The position numbers and the translations under genes were made by a program. From Candidatus Latescibacterota bacterium (GTDB taxonomy: Bacteria; Latescibacterota; UBA2968; UBA8231), in the NCBI GenBank assembly GCA_007136405.1, contig SLHA01000030.1, forward strand, positions 1-40,741: DNA of 40,741 bases, written 5' to 3'. Shown here piece by piece: positions 32,748 through 40,741 of this stretch. Under the pieces are notes generated by a model. That model worked only from the letters and a program-made list of their open reading frames with translations, was not told where the DNA came from and made no database searches. Within the stretch, counting starts at the first letter, position 1; the number at the start of each line of letters is the position of its first letter.

Positions 32748-34739
32748 ATGGTTGACGATCTGAACACTGGCAGCACAGGCATCGGCATCGCTTTTCGCCG
32801 CATCGAACCCGGTACGTTTCTCATGGGTAACGATGCACCGCTTCCCGACGATCTGATCTCACCGTCCTGCTTTCGCTGTGGCGATTTCGATGAACGCCCC
32901 GTGCACCGCGTGACCATCGGGAAGGCGTACTCCATGGGTACGTACCAGATCACCAATGCCCAGTATGAACGGTTCGATCCGGAGCACAGGAAGCTCCGGG
33001 GTAAGCTCGGCTTTTCCCGCGGCGACGATGAGGCGGTGGTGTTCGTCTCATGGAATGAAGCTGTCGCCTTCTGCCGCTGGCTCAGCGACAAGGAGAGAGA
33101 GGAATATCGTCTGCCCACCGAAGCCGAGTGGGAGTACGCCTGCCGTGCTGGCACCACGACACCATTCCCCACCGGGAACGAGCTGCCTGGCGAGTTTCAC
33201 AAGAACGCTCGCAGAACCTGGTTTCCGGACGAAGCGCGCAGCACAGCGGACAATGTCGTGCCGCTCACGGTCGGCACGACCGCTCCGAATCCGTGGGGAC
33301 TTTATGACATGAACGGCAACGTGGAGGAATGGTGTCTTGACTGGTACGGGCCCTACGGCGAGGGTGATCGGGTCGATCCCGCCGGCCCGCCGGACGGGGA
33401 CTTCCGCGTGACGAGGGGCGGAAGCCATTCGACGGAGCTTTACTACCTTCGGTCGGCCAACCGCTCCGGAGCGCTGCCGGAGGAACGAAGCTGGCTGATC
33501 GGCTTTCGGGTTGTTCGCGGAAGCCTGCCGAAGAAGGCCCGGCCGCAACGCATGCCGGCCTTGGAGCTGCACCGCGTGAACGTCCGGCAGGATACTGTTT
33601 CTCCGCCGCCCGCCGGCAGCGGACCGCCGCGTTTCCGGGGTCCAACCCGCTACGTCAAGGTTCCTCCACGCTCCTACGGTCCGGCGTTCAGCCGGCACAA
33701 TCACGATCCGGCCATCTGCGAGTGCCCGAACGGGGATATGCTCGCAATCTGGTACAGCTGCGTCGAAGAACCCGGCCGTGAGCTTTCAGTGTTGGCGAGC
33801 AGGCTTCGCGTCGGCGCATCACAGTGGGAGCCTGCGTCGGTGTTCTGGGATGCGCCAGACCGGAACGATCACGCGCCCGCGCTGTGGTGCGACGGCCGCC
33901 GCATCTACCACTTCAACGGCATGTCGGCGGCAGCCACCTGGGGACCGCTGGCGACGATACTCCGCGTGTCGGAGGACAGCGGATCGAGCTGGTCGAAGGC
34001 ACGTATCATCATCCCCGATCACGGCCCGCGGCACATGCCCATAGCATCCGTGTTCGCGCTTGGTGACGGGACGATCGTCCTGCCGTGCGACGCAGTGACC
34101 GGCGGCCATGGCGGGACCGCGTTATGGATGAGCGAGGACCAGGGCGAAACATGGCACGATGCCGGCGGCACCATCGCCGGGATCCACGCCTCGGCGGTCG
34201 AGCTCGCGGACGGACGACTGCTCGCCTTCGGACGCGGGGACGAGGTGGACGGACACATGGCTATGAGTGTCTCTGAGGACCGCGGCACATCGTGGATCTA
34301 CGCGGCGAGTCCCTTTCCGCCGATCGGCGGCAGCCAGCGACTTGTCCTTAAGCGGCTGTCCGGCACCTGCAGCGCAGGCAGCGACCCGCTGCTGTTCGTC
34401 TCCTTCGCAAACGAGCCGCTGAGCCCCGAGGTGCCGATCCGCGGGATGTTCTGCGCCCTGTCGTTCGACGACGGCGACACCTGGGGCTTTCATCGGCCGG
34501 TCAGCGACGCTGGCCCCACGAGGACCGCAGAAACCATGGACGGCATGCCTTGCTCGATAGGTCCCGATACAGGCGAGCCGTACGGATATCTTTCCGCCTG
34601 CCAGGCTCGGAACGGGATGGTGCACCTGATCAGCAGCACCAATCACTACGCCTTCAACCTTGCCTGGCTGGTCGAGCACGGTTCGCCTTGCGCTCGCCCT
34701 TCACCAACGGGGCGATCCTGGCGGACGAGGTCGGGCTAG
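32748..34739 (+). CDS. FGE-sulfatase-like domain fused to a BNR/sialidase propeller, 3' end replaced
   Basis: The reading frame gives 663 residues. Residues 10-262 match the formylglycine-generating-enzyme fold: PGTFLMGND, DERPVHRVTIGKAYSMGTYQ, VSWNEAVAFCRWLS, LPTEAEWEYACRAGTT, NPWGLYDMNGNVEEWCLDWY and VTRGGSHSTE. The catalytic Cys pair near RGGS(x)C is missing (RGGSHSTELYYLRSANR), so it is unlikely to make formylglycine. Residues about 290-640 are a sialidase-like propeller with Asp boxes (SEDSGSSW, SEDQGETW, SEDRGTSW, SFDDGDTW). The last 20 or so residues (after AFNLAWLVEHG, near 34680) are out-of-frame helicase sequence, so the native end has been lost. Without a signal peptide it may act in the cytoplasm. 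Confidence 0.8.
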   Translation: MVDDLNTGSTGIGIAFRRIEPGTFLMGNDAPLPDDLISPSCFRCGDFDERPVHRVTIGKAYSMGTYQITNAQYERFDPEHRKLRGKLGFSRGDDEAVVFVSWNEAVAFCRWLSDKEREEYRLPTEAEWEYACRAGTTTPFPTGNELPGEFHKNARRTWFPDEARSTADNVVPLTVGTTAPNPWGLYDMNGNVEEWCLDWYGPYGEGDRVDPAGPPDGDFRVTRGGSHSTELYYLRSANRSGALPEERSWLIGFRVVRGSLPKKARPQRMPALELHRVNVRQDTVSPPPAGSGPPRFRGPTRYVKVPPRSYGPAFSRHNHDPAICECPNGDMLAIWYSCVEEPGRELSVLASRLRVGASQWEPASVFWDAPDRNDHAPALWCDGRRIYHFNGMSAAATWGPLATILRVSEDSGSSWSKARIIIPDHGPRHMPIASVFALGDGTIVLPCDAVTGGHGGTALWMSEDQGETWHDAGGTIAGIHASAVELADGRLLAFGRGDEVDGHMAMSVSEDRGTSWIYAASPFPPIGGSQRLVLKRLSGTCSAGSDPLLFVSFANEPLSPEVPIRGMFCALSFDDGDTWGFHRPVSDAGPTRTAETMDGMPCSIGPDTGEPYGYLSACQARNGMVHLISSTNHYAFNLAWLVEHGSPCARPSPTGRSWRTRSG

Positions 34740-35215
34740 GAAAGACCGTGGAGGCGGGCATCGTCCTGTCCCAGAAATGGGCCGAACGGCGGCGGCGCAT
34801 TCTCATCGTCGTTCCCGCCATGCTGCGGAAGCAGTGGCAGCAGGATTTGAGCGAGAAGTTCTTCATCCCGTCGGAGGTCCTGGACACGCAATTCTTCGAC
34901 GAAGAGCTCCAGAAGCTCGACCGCTGGAGCGAAGACCTGAAACTCTCGCTTGAACACGAGATCAAGGAACTGGACAAACAGATTCGCGAGTTGCGGCGCT
35001 CCGCCGTCCTCGCGCAGTCGTTGCAGGACAAGCTCACCCACCAGAAACAACTGCGCGATCTGGAACGCCGCCGCAACGGCAAGCGGCGCGAGCTATTCGA
35101 TGCCCAGGGCGCCATAGACCAGCAGCGGGAAGACCTGATCGGCAAGATCGAGAAACAGTTGAAGCACACCAACGAGGTGCGTACGCTCTTCACGATTCGA
35201 TGGAGGGTGGCATGA
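34678..35215 (+). pseudogene. Remnant of a SNF2/RapA-like helicase with an internal deletion
   Basis: About 180 codons remain open. The start is helicase sequence beginning abruptly at RFALRSPFTN and running through Walker A (AILADEVGLGKTVEAG) and motif Ia (ILIVVPAMLRKQWQQDL) to about DTQFF. It then jumps to the coiled C-terminal end of the same family (EELQKLDRWSEDLKLSLE, ELFDAQGAIDQQREDL, LFTIRWRVA). Normal relatives are about 900-1100 residues long and lie in defence-type operons with methylases and ATP-binding proteins. The first residues and the whole middle, including DEAD/DEAH and motifs III-VI, are missing, so it is inactive. It shares ATGA with the next gene. Confidence 0.8.
35075..35135 (+). 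repeat. Copy A of a 61-bp direct repeat (inside the helicase remnant)
   Basis: This segment, encoding RNGKRRELFDAQGAIDQQRED, recurs at 36771-36831 with 5 mismatches in 61 bases and no gap. The two copies flank the AlbA_2 gene in the same orientation. Confidence 0.85.
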
Positions 35216-36750
35216 AGAAGAAACTTACCGCAAAGAATGCAGAGAACACAAAGATCGGTAAGGCATTAAAGAAGCCCTTTGGCGAGAAGGAGGGGTTGGG
35301 GCTGGAGTTCAAGCGGGCTGCGGAGAAGTTGCCTGCCAATTTCTTCGATTCGGTTTGTGCCTTTCTGAACATGGATGGCGGGCTGATCATTCTGGGCGTG
35401 GAAGATGACGGCAAGGTTTCGGGTGTGGATGCCGATGCCATCGAACGGATCAAGGCGGATATCGCCAACCTATCCAACAACCCGCAGAAACTCGATCCGC
35501 CGCACCTTCTGTTTCCGCACGAGGAACAGGTCGGCGACAAATGGGTTATCAAGGTACTAGTGCCCGCCAGTTCGCAGGTTCATCAGGTTGGGAGCAGCGT
35601 TTTCCTGCGCAGCGAGGACGGCGACTACCGGATCAAGGGCGTGAACCGGCTGGCCGGATTGATGAACCGCAAGCTGAGTTTCTTCACCGAACAACGGGTT
35701 TATCCGTATCTGGGCATCAAGGATCTCGATCCCGCTCTCTTTGAGAAGGCCAAGATGCTGATGCTCGGACGCCAGCCGCAGCATCCCTGGGCCAATCTGC
35801 CGCCGGAGGAGTTGCTCAAGGTCGTGGGCTTTGTCCGGCAGGACTATTCCACGGGCAAGCCCGGCTACACCTTGGCCGCCGCGCTGATGTTTGGCTATGA
35901 CACGACCATCCAGAGCATCGTGCCCGGTTACAAATTCGATGCGCTTCTACGCCGCCGCGACACCGAACGCTACGACGACCGGCTGATTGTCCGGGGCAAC
36001 CTCATTGACGCCTTCGACCAGCTCATGGGCTTCGTCGACAAGCACCTGAACGATCCGTTCTACATGGAAGGCACCACCAGCATCAGTCTACGCTCGATCA
36101 TCTTCCGCGAACTGGTCGCCAACATCATCGCCCATCGGGAGTATACCAGCGCCGCGCCAGCCACGATGATGATCTACACCGACCGCGTCGAGTTCAAGAA
36201 CCCCAACGTGCCGCATTATCACGGCCGCATTGACCCCGGAAATTTCACGCCGTTCCCGAAGAACCCGACCATCTGCAAGTTCATGATCCAGATCGGCCGC
36301 TACGAGGAACTCGGCTCCGGCGTGCGTAAGGTGAATCATTACCTGCCGCACTATGTCCCCGGTGCGGGCACGCCGGTGTTCGAAGATGGCGACATGTTCA
36401 AGGTGACCGTGCCGTTGGTGGCGGGTACCACGACGACAATCGAGGGCGGTGAGCAGGTCACCCCCGAAGTCACCCCACAAGTCACCCCACAAGTCACCCC
36501 ACAAGTCACCCCACAAGTCGTTTCGGTTTTGGTCGCCGCGGAATCCCCAGCGTCAGGCGCGGAACTGCAGCAGGCGGCAGGTCTGAAGGATCGTGTACAC
36601 TTTCTCAAGGCGTACTTGGAGCCACTGTTGGCCGACGGACTGATTGAACGAACCATCCCCGACAAACCCACCAGCCGCCTGCAGAAATACCGGCTGACCG
36701 ACAAGGGGCGGGCGGCGCTGCGGCAGGCGACGACGAAGGCGGGGAAATGA
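35212..36750 (+). CDS. AlbA_2/Schlafen-type ATP-binding protein (RecG-like putative regulator)
   Basis: The protein has 512 residues from the ATG at 35212. That ATG overlaps the helicase stop (ATGA) and follows GGAGG; an ATG at 35200 is also in frame. Residues about 15-135 are an AlbA_2 domain: LGLEFKRAAEKLPANF, FLNMDGGLIILGVEDDG and VHQVGSSVFLRSED. Residues about 275-400 form an HATPase-like region (FRELVANIIAHREYTS, YTDRVEFKNPN, RYEELGSGVRKV). A five-unit Val-Thr-Pro-Gln repeat and a winged-helix tail (GLIERTIPDKPTSRLQKYRL) follow. Proteins of this type often lie beside helicases and methylases in restriction or phage-defence islands. The role here is unknown. The first ten residues (KKLTAKNAENTK) come from a spacer-type repeat. 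Confidence 0.85.
   Translation: MKKKLTAKNAENTKIGKALKKPFGEKEGLGLEFKRAAEKLPANFFDSVCAFLNMDGGLIILGVEDDGKVSGVDADAIERIKADIANLSNNPQKLDPPHLLFPHEEQVGDKWVIKVLVPASSQVHQVGSSVFLRSEDGDYRIKGVNRLAGLMNRKLSFFTEQRVYPYLGIKDLDPALFEKAKMLMLGRQPQHPWANLPPEELLKVVGFVRQDYSTGKPGYTLAAALMFGYDTTIQSIVPGYKFDALLRRRDTERYDDRLIVRGNLIDAFDQLMGFVDKHLNDPFYMEGTTSISLRSIIFRELVANIIAHREYTSAAPATMMIYTDRVEFKNPNVPHYHGRIDPGNFTPFPKNPTICKFMIQIGRYEELGSGVRKVNHYLPHYVPGAGTPVFEDGDMFKVTVPLVAGTTTTIEGGEQVTPEVTPQVTPQVTPQVTPQVVSVLVAAESPASGAELQQAAGLKDRVHFLKAYLEPLLADGLIERTIPDKPTSRLQKYRLTDKGRAALRQATTKAGK
36457..36516 (+). repeat. Five 12-bp repeats encoding V-T-P-Q/E
   Basis: GTCACCCCACAA occurs four times in exact tandem at 36469-36516, after a diverged GTCACCCCCGAA at 36457-36468. 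It encodes a Val-Thr-Pro-Gln linker between the ATP-binding part and the winged-helix tail. The perfect nucleotide identity points to recent slippage. Confidence 0.9.
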
Positions 36751-36770
36751 ACAACCGCCAAGACGCCAGG

Positions 36771-36831
36771 AACGCCAAGAGGGGCGCGCTATTCGATGCC
36801 CAGGGCGCCATAGATCAGCAGCGGGAAGACC
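36771..36831 (+). repeat. Copy B of the 61-bp direct repeat, after the AlbA_2 gene
   Basis: The segment matches 35075-35135 at 56 of 61 positions. It can be read as part of a 69-codon frame beginning at an ATG (36747) that overlaps the AlbA_2 stop, and includes ALFDAQGAIDQQRED. The frame then runs into unrelated sequence. It looks like a fragment of another helicase copy, not a real gene. Ahead of it, 36754-36783 resembles the repeat-like start of the AlbA_2 gene (35227-35258). Confidence 0.8.
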
Positions 36832-36994
36832 ATGCAGAGCCTGCGACAACAGGGCTAAACGCTGACGGGGGCCGTATCACTCACAAGCCAACGAGCAGGG
36901 ATCAGCTTGGCGCCAAAATGAGTCTATGCTACCTTGTGTATCATACCCCAACATAATTTGTTTATGGAGCCGGTCACAACGATGAGGAAAGTTT

Positions 36995-37645
36995 ATGAGA
37001 ATTGATGCCCACTTGCATACCAGCAAGTACTCTAATTGCGGCAAACAGACACCCGATGAACTGTTACGCGCCGCTCGCAAGGCCGGGCTTAACGGATTGA
37101 TTGTTACCGATCATTCGCGTGGAAACAGAGTGTGGTTCACGGAAGAATTGAACTCGTTTAAACAGCATGCGGAAGATAACGGTCTGGTACTTTTTTCCGG
37201 CGTGGAAGTCGGCTGTATTGATGGCTTTGACTATCTGGTCTATGGGAGCCTGGATTTTCTTACTTCCGAAAACCATTCGAATGAGAAGTATCTGGAGCCG
37301 GAAACTCTGATTGATATGGCTCACCGGGAAGGGTGCTTTGTGGCAATAGCCCACCCCTATAGACGTCCGGACGACGTCGTTCCACCAAGGGTTTACGATT
37401 TGGCTTTGGATGGAGTCGAAATCAAAAGCTATAATATGAGTACGGCGATACAACAAGATCGGGCAATGGCTCTGGCGGAGACCATGGATTGCTGTGCGAT
37501 TGCCGGCAGCGATGCTCACATTCAGGCAAGAGTAGGGGGTTATGGTATGGAACTCGAACATTGGGTGACCGAAGAGCAGGAGCTGATTGAAGCTCTAAAA
37601 GATGGTAAATATCGAATTTTCGAACAAGCATCGAATGCTGTCTAA
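36995..37645 (+). CDS. PHP-domain phosphoesterase
   Basis: The protein has 216 residues; GAGGAAAG precedes the ATG. The PHP metal-site motifs are clear: HLH near residues 6-8 (DAHLHTS), VTDHSRG at about 37-43, a glutamate in FSGVEVG near 70, AHPYRR near 120 and GSDAHI near 175. It is short, like stand-alone PHP proteins that hydrolyse phosphoesters (for example nucleoside 3',5'-bisphosphates or histidinol phosphate), so the substrate is open. It is cytoplasmic. Base use is clearly more AT-rich than in the genes before 34 kb, and it lies after the helicase/AlbA_2 remnants, both of which suggest recent acquisition. Confidence 0.88.
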   Translation: MRIDAHLHTSKYSNCGKQTPDELLRAARKAGLNGLIVTDHSRGNRVWFTEELNSFKQHAEDNGLVLFSGVEVGCIDGFDYLVYGSLDFLTSENHSNEKYLEPETLIDMAHREGCFVAIAHPYRRPDDVVPPRVYDLALDGVEIKSYNMSTAIQQDRAMALAETMDCCAIAGSDAHIQARVGGYGMELEHWVTEEQELIEALKDGKYRIFEQASNAV

Positions 37646-37804
37646 ATTGTATGAGAGGTATACAGCTTTCTTAACATCAACCCATGCTACCGGTTAGCTG
37701 CACACTGGCTTGTACGCATATCTTTGTGACAACCATACGCCGGGTGGTCTACACAAGGCATCCGATCGTGTGTATTGGCGCAAAAAAACCTGCAAAGGAA
37801 AACC

Positions 37805-38860
37805 ATGAAAATCATTCAAACAAGGAAAATCTGGAGTGTAGAACAAATTCCGGACCGAGAACAGACCCGGATTGAATTTCCCCATCTGATTCGCTTCAAA
37901 GGAAGCTGGTATTGTGCTTTCCGTGAAGGCAGGATCCATATGAACCATCCGTCCGGCAGATGCCGGGTCATTCGCTCGTCGGACGGCGAACGATGGGAAT
38001 CCGTGGCGCTTTTCGACTGGGATGGCGGCGATGTGCGTGAGACCCGTCTTTCGGTTACGGCTGAAAACCGTCTGATGGCCAACACCTCGATATTCTTTGT
38101 TTCGAGCGAACCACGCGAAATCGGCTACTCATCCAAAGGCGCACCGTATGAGAGTTATTACCAGCTCGATAAAAATGGAACGCCGGAAGACGATCTGGAG
38201 TGTAATGTGGCACGCCAGTCGATGAGCTGGCTCTCCGCCGACGGCAGCCACTGGGGGGATGCACATGCCTGTCACACCGGCATCAACAACTGGCGCTGGG
38301 ACGTGATCTGGTACAACGGCATGGGCTACAGCATCGGGTACGCCGGCAAGGACCGGGAAGGCACCCTGTACCGGACGCGTGACGGGAAAAATTGGCGGGT
38401 ATTGACCCGCGGATTCTTCCCGGAAGGGCGCGGGAATGAAGCGTCGCTGGTGTTCGGCGGAGACGGCACGGCCTGGTGTCTGCTGCGCGGCGGCCCCTCA
38501 CCGGCGATGATCGGCATCGGCGAACCGCCGTATTACCAGCATTGGAAGTGGCGTCATACCACCATAGCGCTCGACGAAAAGGATAGACCGTACGTAGCGT
38601 CGAAGGATTTTTTCAGCGGCGATCTGGGCGGTCCCAAGATGATCCTTTTGCAGGACGGCAGTCTGCTGGGCGCCGGCCGCGCCAACGGTCGAGTCACCCT
38701 GTTCCGGATCGATCCTGAAAAGGCGATCCTGACCAAATGTCTTGAATTGGACGGCACCAGCTATCCGGGTCTGGTGGAGCATGAGCAGGATGTGTGGGTG
38801 ACGTACGGCGTCGGCGCCGCATCCGAAATCCATCTGGCCAGAGTGCGCCGGGAAATGTGA
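37805..38860 (+). CDS. Sialidase-like (exo-alpha-sialidase) propeller protein
   Basis: The protein has 351 residues from the ATG at 37805, with AAGGA at a good distance; an upstream in-frame start lacks one. Typical strands are present: RIEFPHLIRFKGSWYCAFRE near 20-40, an Asp-box-like RVIRSSDGERWES, SWLSADGSHWGD, LYRTRDGKNWRVLT and GGDGTAWCLLRGG. The whole fits a six-bladed sialidase or related glycoside hydrolase. There is no signal peptide. It follows the PHP gene by 160 bases, and its 5' half is richer in A+T than its 3' half. Of the three propellers of this type in the window, it is the shortest on Asp boxes. The substrate is unknown. Confidence 0.8.
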   Translation: MKIIQTRKIWSVEQIPDREQTRIEFPHLIRFKGSWYCAFREGRIHMNHPSGRCRVIRSSDGERWESVALFDWDGGDVRETRLSVTAENRLMANTSIFFVSSEPREIGYSSKGAPYESYYQLDKNGTPEDDLECNVARQSMSWLSADGSHWGDAHACHTGINNWRWDVIWYNGMGYSIGYAGKDREGTLYRTRDGKNWRVLTRGFFPEGRGNEASLVFGGDGTAWCLLRGGPSPAMIGIGEPPYYQHWKWRHTTIALDEKDRPYVASKDFFSGDLGGPKMILLQDGSLLGAGRANGRVTLFRIDPEKAILTKCLELDGTSYPGLVEHEQDVWVTYGVGAASEIHLARVRREM

Positions 38861-39089
38861 TGAACGCCTACGCGCGCTGGTCTTCAACGGTAGCCTGCGC
38901 CACACCTACTACGGAACAGCGGCTCTACTAGCTGCTGCTGCTGCTGCGCTACGGCTTCAGTAGTCGCTCTTCGTCCTGCGGATCGTCACGTATTCGGTCA
39001 TGATTGCTCTCCGTTCTCTGGTTTGCGCCCATGTCCGCTCCACAGGTCCATAGGTCCACCGGTCCGGTCCACGGGTCGGGTTCCTGTGT
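38861..39089. other. Intergenic region with short repeats between convergent genes
   Basis: This gap of about 230 bases has a run of five CTG triplets at 38932-38946 and GGTCC-type repeats at 39036-39080. It separates the plus-strand sialidase-like gene from the minus-strand permease. No T-tailed hairpin was found and no gene is evident. Confidence 0.5.
39036..39080. repeat. Degenerate GGTCC(A) short repeats
   Basis: GTCCGCTCCACAGGTCCATA then GGTCCACC, GGTCC, GGTCCAC and GGGTC follow closely, a degenerate 6-9 base repeat. Arrays of GGTCCATA-type units occur in intergenic regions of some PVC genomes; I state that from general recall. Confidence 0.5.
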
Positions 39090-40478
39090 TCAGGTTGCCG
39101 TGTCCGGTCGTCGAGTTCGGGCAAAAACCCGATAGGCGACCAATCCGGCAGCGATCGTCAGCGCACCGTACAGGGCGCTGATGGGGCGGCTGCGGAGCAT
39201 ATAGTAGAAGATCCACAGGTGGCCGGCGATGAACAGCAGCGGGGTGACCGGGTAACCGGGGGTCCGGTAGGGTATATCCTCCGCCGGCTGCCGCTGCCGC
39301 AGGCGCATCATGCCGATCACCGTGAGCAGGGCGAACACGGACAGCGTGAATCCGATGTACATCAGCAACGAGGCAAACGTCGCGGTAAAAATCAGGATAC
39401 AGGCGATGGCCGCCTGCAAAGCTATCGAGAAAGCCGGGGTGTGCCGTTGCGGATTCACCCGGGCCAGGGCGGGAAAGAACACGCCGTCTCTGGCCATGGC
39501 GTAGTAGACCCGGGGACCGGCCATGGTCATGGCGCTGATGGCAGAGAGAATGCCGCTGATGATGACGATGCCCACCAGACGGCCGATATTCGGACCGAAC
39601 AAGGCGCGGGCTGACTGGGTGCCGACATCGATGCTTCCTGCCATGTGTTCCGGCGGCATGGCATACACGTATACGGCGTTGAGCAGCAGGTAGAGCCCCG
39701 TGACCAGCAGCGTACCGGTGAGCAGAGACAGCGGGATGTTGCGCTGTGGTGTGGTGATTTCCGCGCCCAGGTAAGCGGAGGCGTTCCAGCCGCTGTAGGC
39801 AAACGACACGAAGATCAGGGACACCGCGAAGGTTTCGGGCGAGAAGGCGGCCATTTCCGGTGTCAGATGGAAATGCTGCATAGCGCCGCTGCCCAGGGCG
39901 AACCCTGCGGTGACGAAGAGGAGGATCAAGACGAAATTGGCGCCTGTCAGCGCGTTCTGCACGCGACTACCGGCCAGCAGGCTGTGGCCGTGGAGAAGGC
40001 TGAAGACGATGACGACGGCCACCGCCGTGATGGTGGTGGTGGACAGCGTAGCGATCGCGGTGCCGGCAACCTGGACAGTGATGCCCGGACCGGGATCGAG
40101 ACCCAGAATCGGGTAGAAATAGGCGGAAAAGGCGATCGCTCCGGCGGCGATGGGGGCTGAAAAACCCACGATCAGCGAGATCCAGCCGGACAGGAAACCC
40201 GCCAGGGGGCTGAAGCTCTCCCGCAGAAAAGCATACTCCGCGCCGGCACGCGGCAGGCGGGCCCCCAGCTCACCGTAGCACAGCGCGCCGCAGAGGGCGA
40301 ACAAGCCACCGCAAAGCCAACAGGCCAGCAGAATCAACGGATTCTGCAACTCGCCCATGATGAAACCCGAGGTGGTGTAGATTCCCGTACCGATCATGTT
40401 GGAGACCACCAGTATGGTGGACGAGGCAAATCCCATCTGTCGGAGCAGATCGCCTTGGCTGCTGGCTTCCGGTTTCAT
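39090..40478 (-). CDS. APC-superfamily amino-acid permease
   Basis: The protein has 462 residues from the ATG at 40478, which has AGGG upstream. An ATG at 40565 would add 29 polar residues and cannot be excluded. The N-terminal signature STILVVSNMIGTGIYTTSGF is the unwound first helix that binds the substrate backbone in APC transporters. About 12 hydrophobic segments follow, with GELGARLPRAGAEYAFLRES after helix 3 and FVSFAYSGWNASAYLGAE in helix 6, then MAGPRVYYAMARDGVFFPAL after helix 8, all typical. It would carry amino acids or polyamines across the cytoplasmic membrane, with H+ symport or exchange. No exact substrate can be given. It is the second gene from the right edge on this strand. 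Confidence 0.92.
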   Translation of the reverse strand: MKPEASSQGDLLRQMGFASSTILVVSNMIGTGIYTTSGFIMGELQNPLILLACWLCGGLFALCGALCYGELGARLPRAGAEYAFLRESFSPLAGFLSGWISLIVGFSAPIAAGAIAFSAYFYPILGLDPGPGITVQVAGTAIATLSTTTITAVAVVIVFSLLHGHSLLAGSRVQNALTGANFVLILLFVTAGFALGSGAMQHFHLTPEMAAFSPETFAVSLIFVSFAYSGWNASAYLGAEITTPQRNIPLSLLTGTLLVTGLYLLLNAVYVYAMPPEHMAGSIDVGTQSARALFGPNIGRLVGIVIISGILSAISAMTMAGPRVYYAMARDGVFFPALARVNPQRHTPAFSIALQAAIACILIFTATFASLLMYIGFTLSVFALLTVIGMMRLRQRQPAEDIPYRTPGYPVTPLLFIAGHLWIFYYMLRSRPISALYGALTIAAGLVAYRVFARTRRPDTAT

Positions 40479-40679
40479 GCGGGCCCTGTACCGTTGTCGC
40501 CGCTCGTTCCGCTCTTGTGCCGGCGCGGGCGGATGCGGCGCATCCTGGAAAACATTATGTGCCATGTGCAGCAGTGAGTTCCATGGCCCTCTGGCGGTGC
40601 CGCCGGCGGTGGTCGGGGGCCTGCTTCTGCCCGGTCGCAACCCGGTCAGCCGTGGAGCCGCAAACACGAGGGGCCGGGG
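40479..40679. other. Short intergenic region upstream of the permease
   Basis: This gap of about 200 bases lies between the membrane-protein stop at 40680 and the permease start at 40478. It may contain the permease promoter. No clear elements were found. Confidence 0.3.
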
Positions 40680-40741
40680 TTACAGGGTCAACAGTCCCCA
40701 CACGCCCAGGGGGATCAGGTAGAGGCTGAAAATCCATAACT
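40680..40741 (-). CDS. C-terminal end of an integral membrane protein (cut by window edge)
   Basis: The minus-strand frame reads LWIFSLYLIPLGVWGLLTL and ends at a TAA (40682-40680). These 19 residues form a complete hydrophobic segment followed at once by the stop, as at the end of a transmembrane protein. The rest lies beyond the right edge, so the family is unknown. A short overlapping frame starting at 40737 gives a polar Pro-rich peptide and is less credible. Confidence 0.5.
   Translation of the reverse strand, partial: LWIFSLYLIPLGVWGLLTL

Noticed and set aside
36747..36956. 69-codon frame overlapping the AlbA_2 stop
   Set aside because: Its first part is spacer repeat plus a copied helicase fragment and the rest has no coding character, so I list only the repeat.

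Overview
The window is GC-rich bacterial chromosome. No rRNA, tRNA or CRISPR array was seen. The gene families suggest the PVC superphylum, perhaps Kiritimatiellota or Lentisphaerota. They include a PQQ-type propeller with an inserted methyltransferase fold, a UroD-like protein, three BNR/sialidase propellers, an FGE-sialidase fusion and short spacer repeats. This placement is inferred from gene content only.

Layout. 1-7.3 kb: a secreted PQQ-like propeller protein (minus strand, cut by the left edge), then a UroD-family protein, a transketolase-like enzyme and a lipoprotein cyclophilin (all plus). 7.3-12.5 kb: an M3 oligoendopeptidase (minus); a palindrome-controlled promoter ahead of a small Cys/His protein and a DMT-type permease (plus); then a gene remnant and a sialidase (minus). 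12.6-15.4 kb: a regulatory-looking patch with a 17-bp iteron array, a zinc-ribbon protein and an XRE regulator (plus). It continues with a divergent two-gene minus operon (a ribbon-helix-helix-like protein and an unknown protein), whose promoter carries a palindrome and lies next to a phased array of DnaA boxes.

15.5-27.2 kb is a DNA-repair block, all on the minus strand: imuB, dnaE2 (imuC) and an Lhr-type helicase in one apparent operon, followed by uvrC as a separate gene. The imuB promoter has a consensus-like -35/-10 pair with a perfect palindrome just downstream, which fits damage-inducible repression. No imuA/recA-like partner is present. 27.5-32.6 kb (plus): a small unknown protein, the ABC-F factor EttA and a fusion of an M28-like aminopeptidase with an AAC(3)-like acetyltransferase.

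32.7-38.9 kb is a mosaic accessory region. An FGE-like/sialidase fusion is cut at its 3' end by a remnant of a SNF2-type helicase. The remnant has lost its middle and overlaps an AlbA_2/Schlafen ATP-binding gene. A 61-bp segment of the helicase 3' end recurs after that gene. A more AT-rich PHP phosphoesterase and another sialidase-like gene follow. 38.9-40.7 kb: an APC amino-acid permease and the last codons of a membrane protein (minus).

The points most worth following up are the imuB-dnaE2-lhr operon with its candidate operator, the DnaA-box array and the 17-bp iterons, the M28-AAC(3) and FGE-sialidase fusions, and the helicase/AlbA_2 rearrangement.
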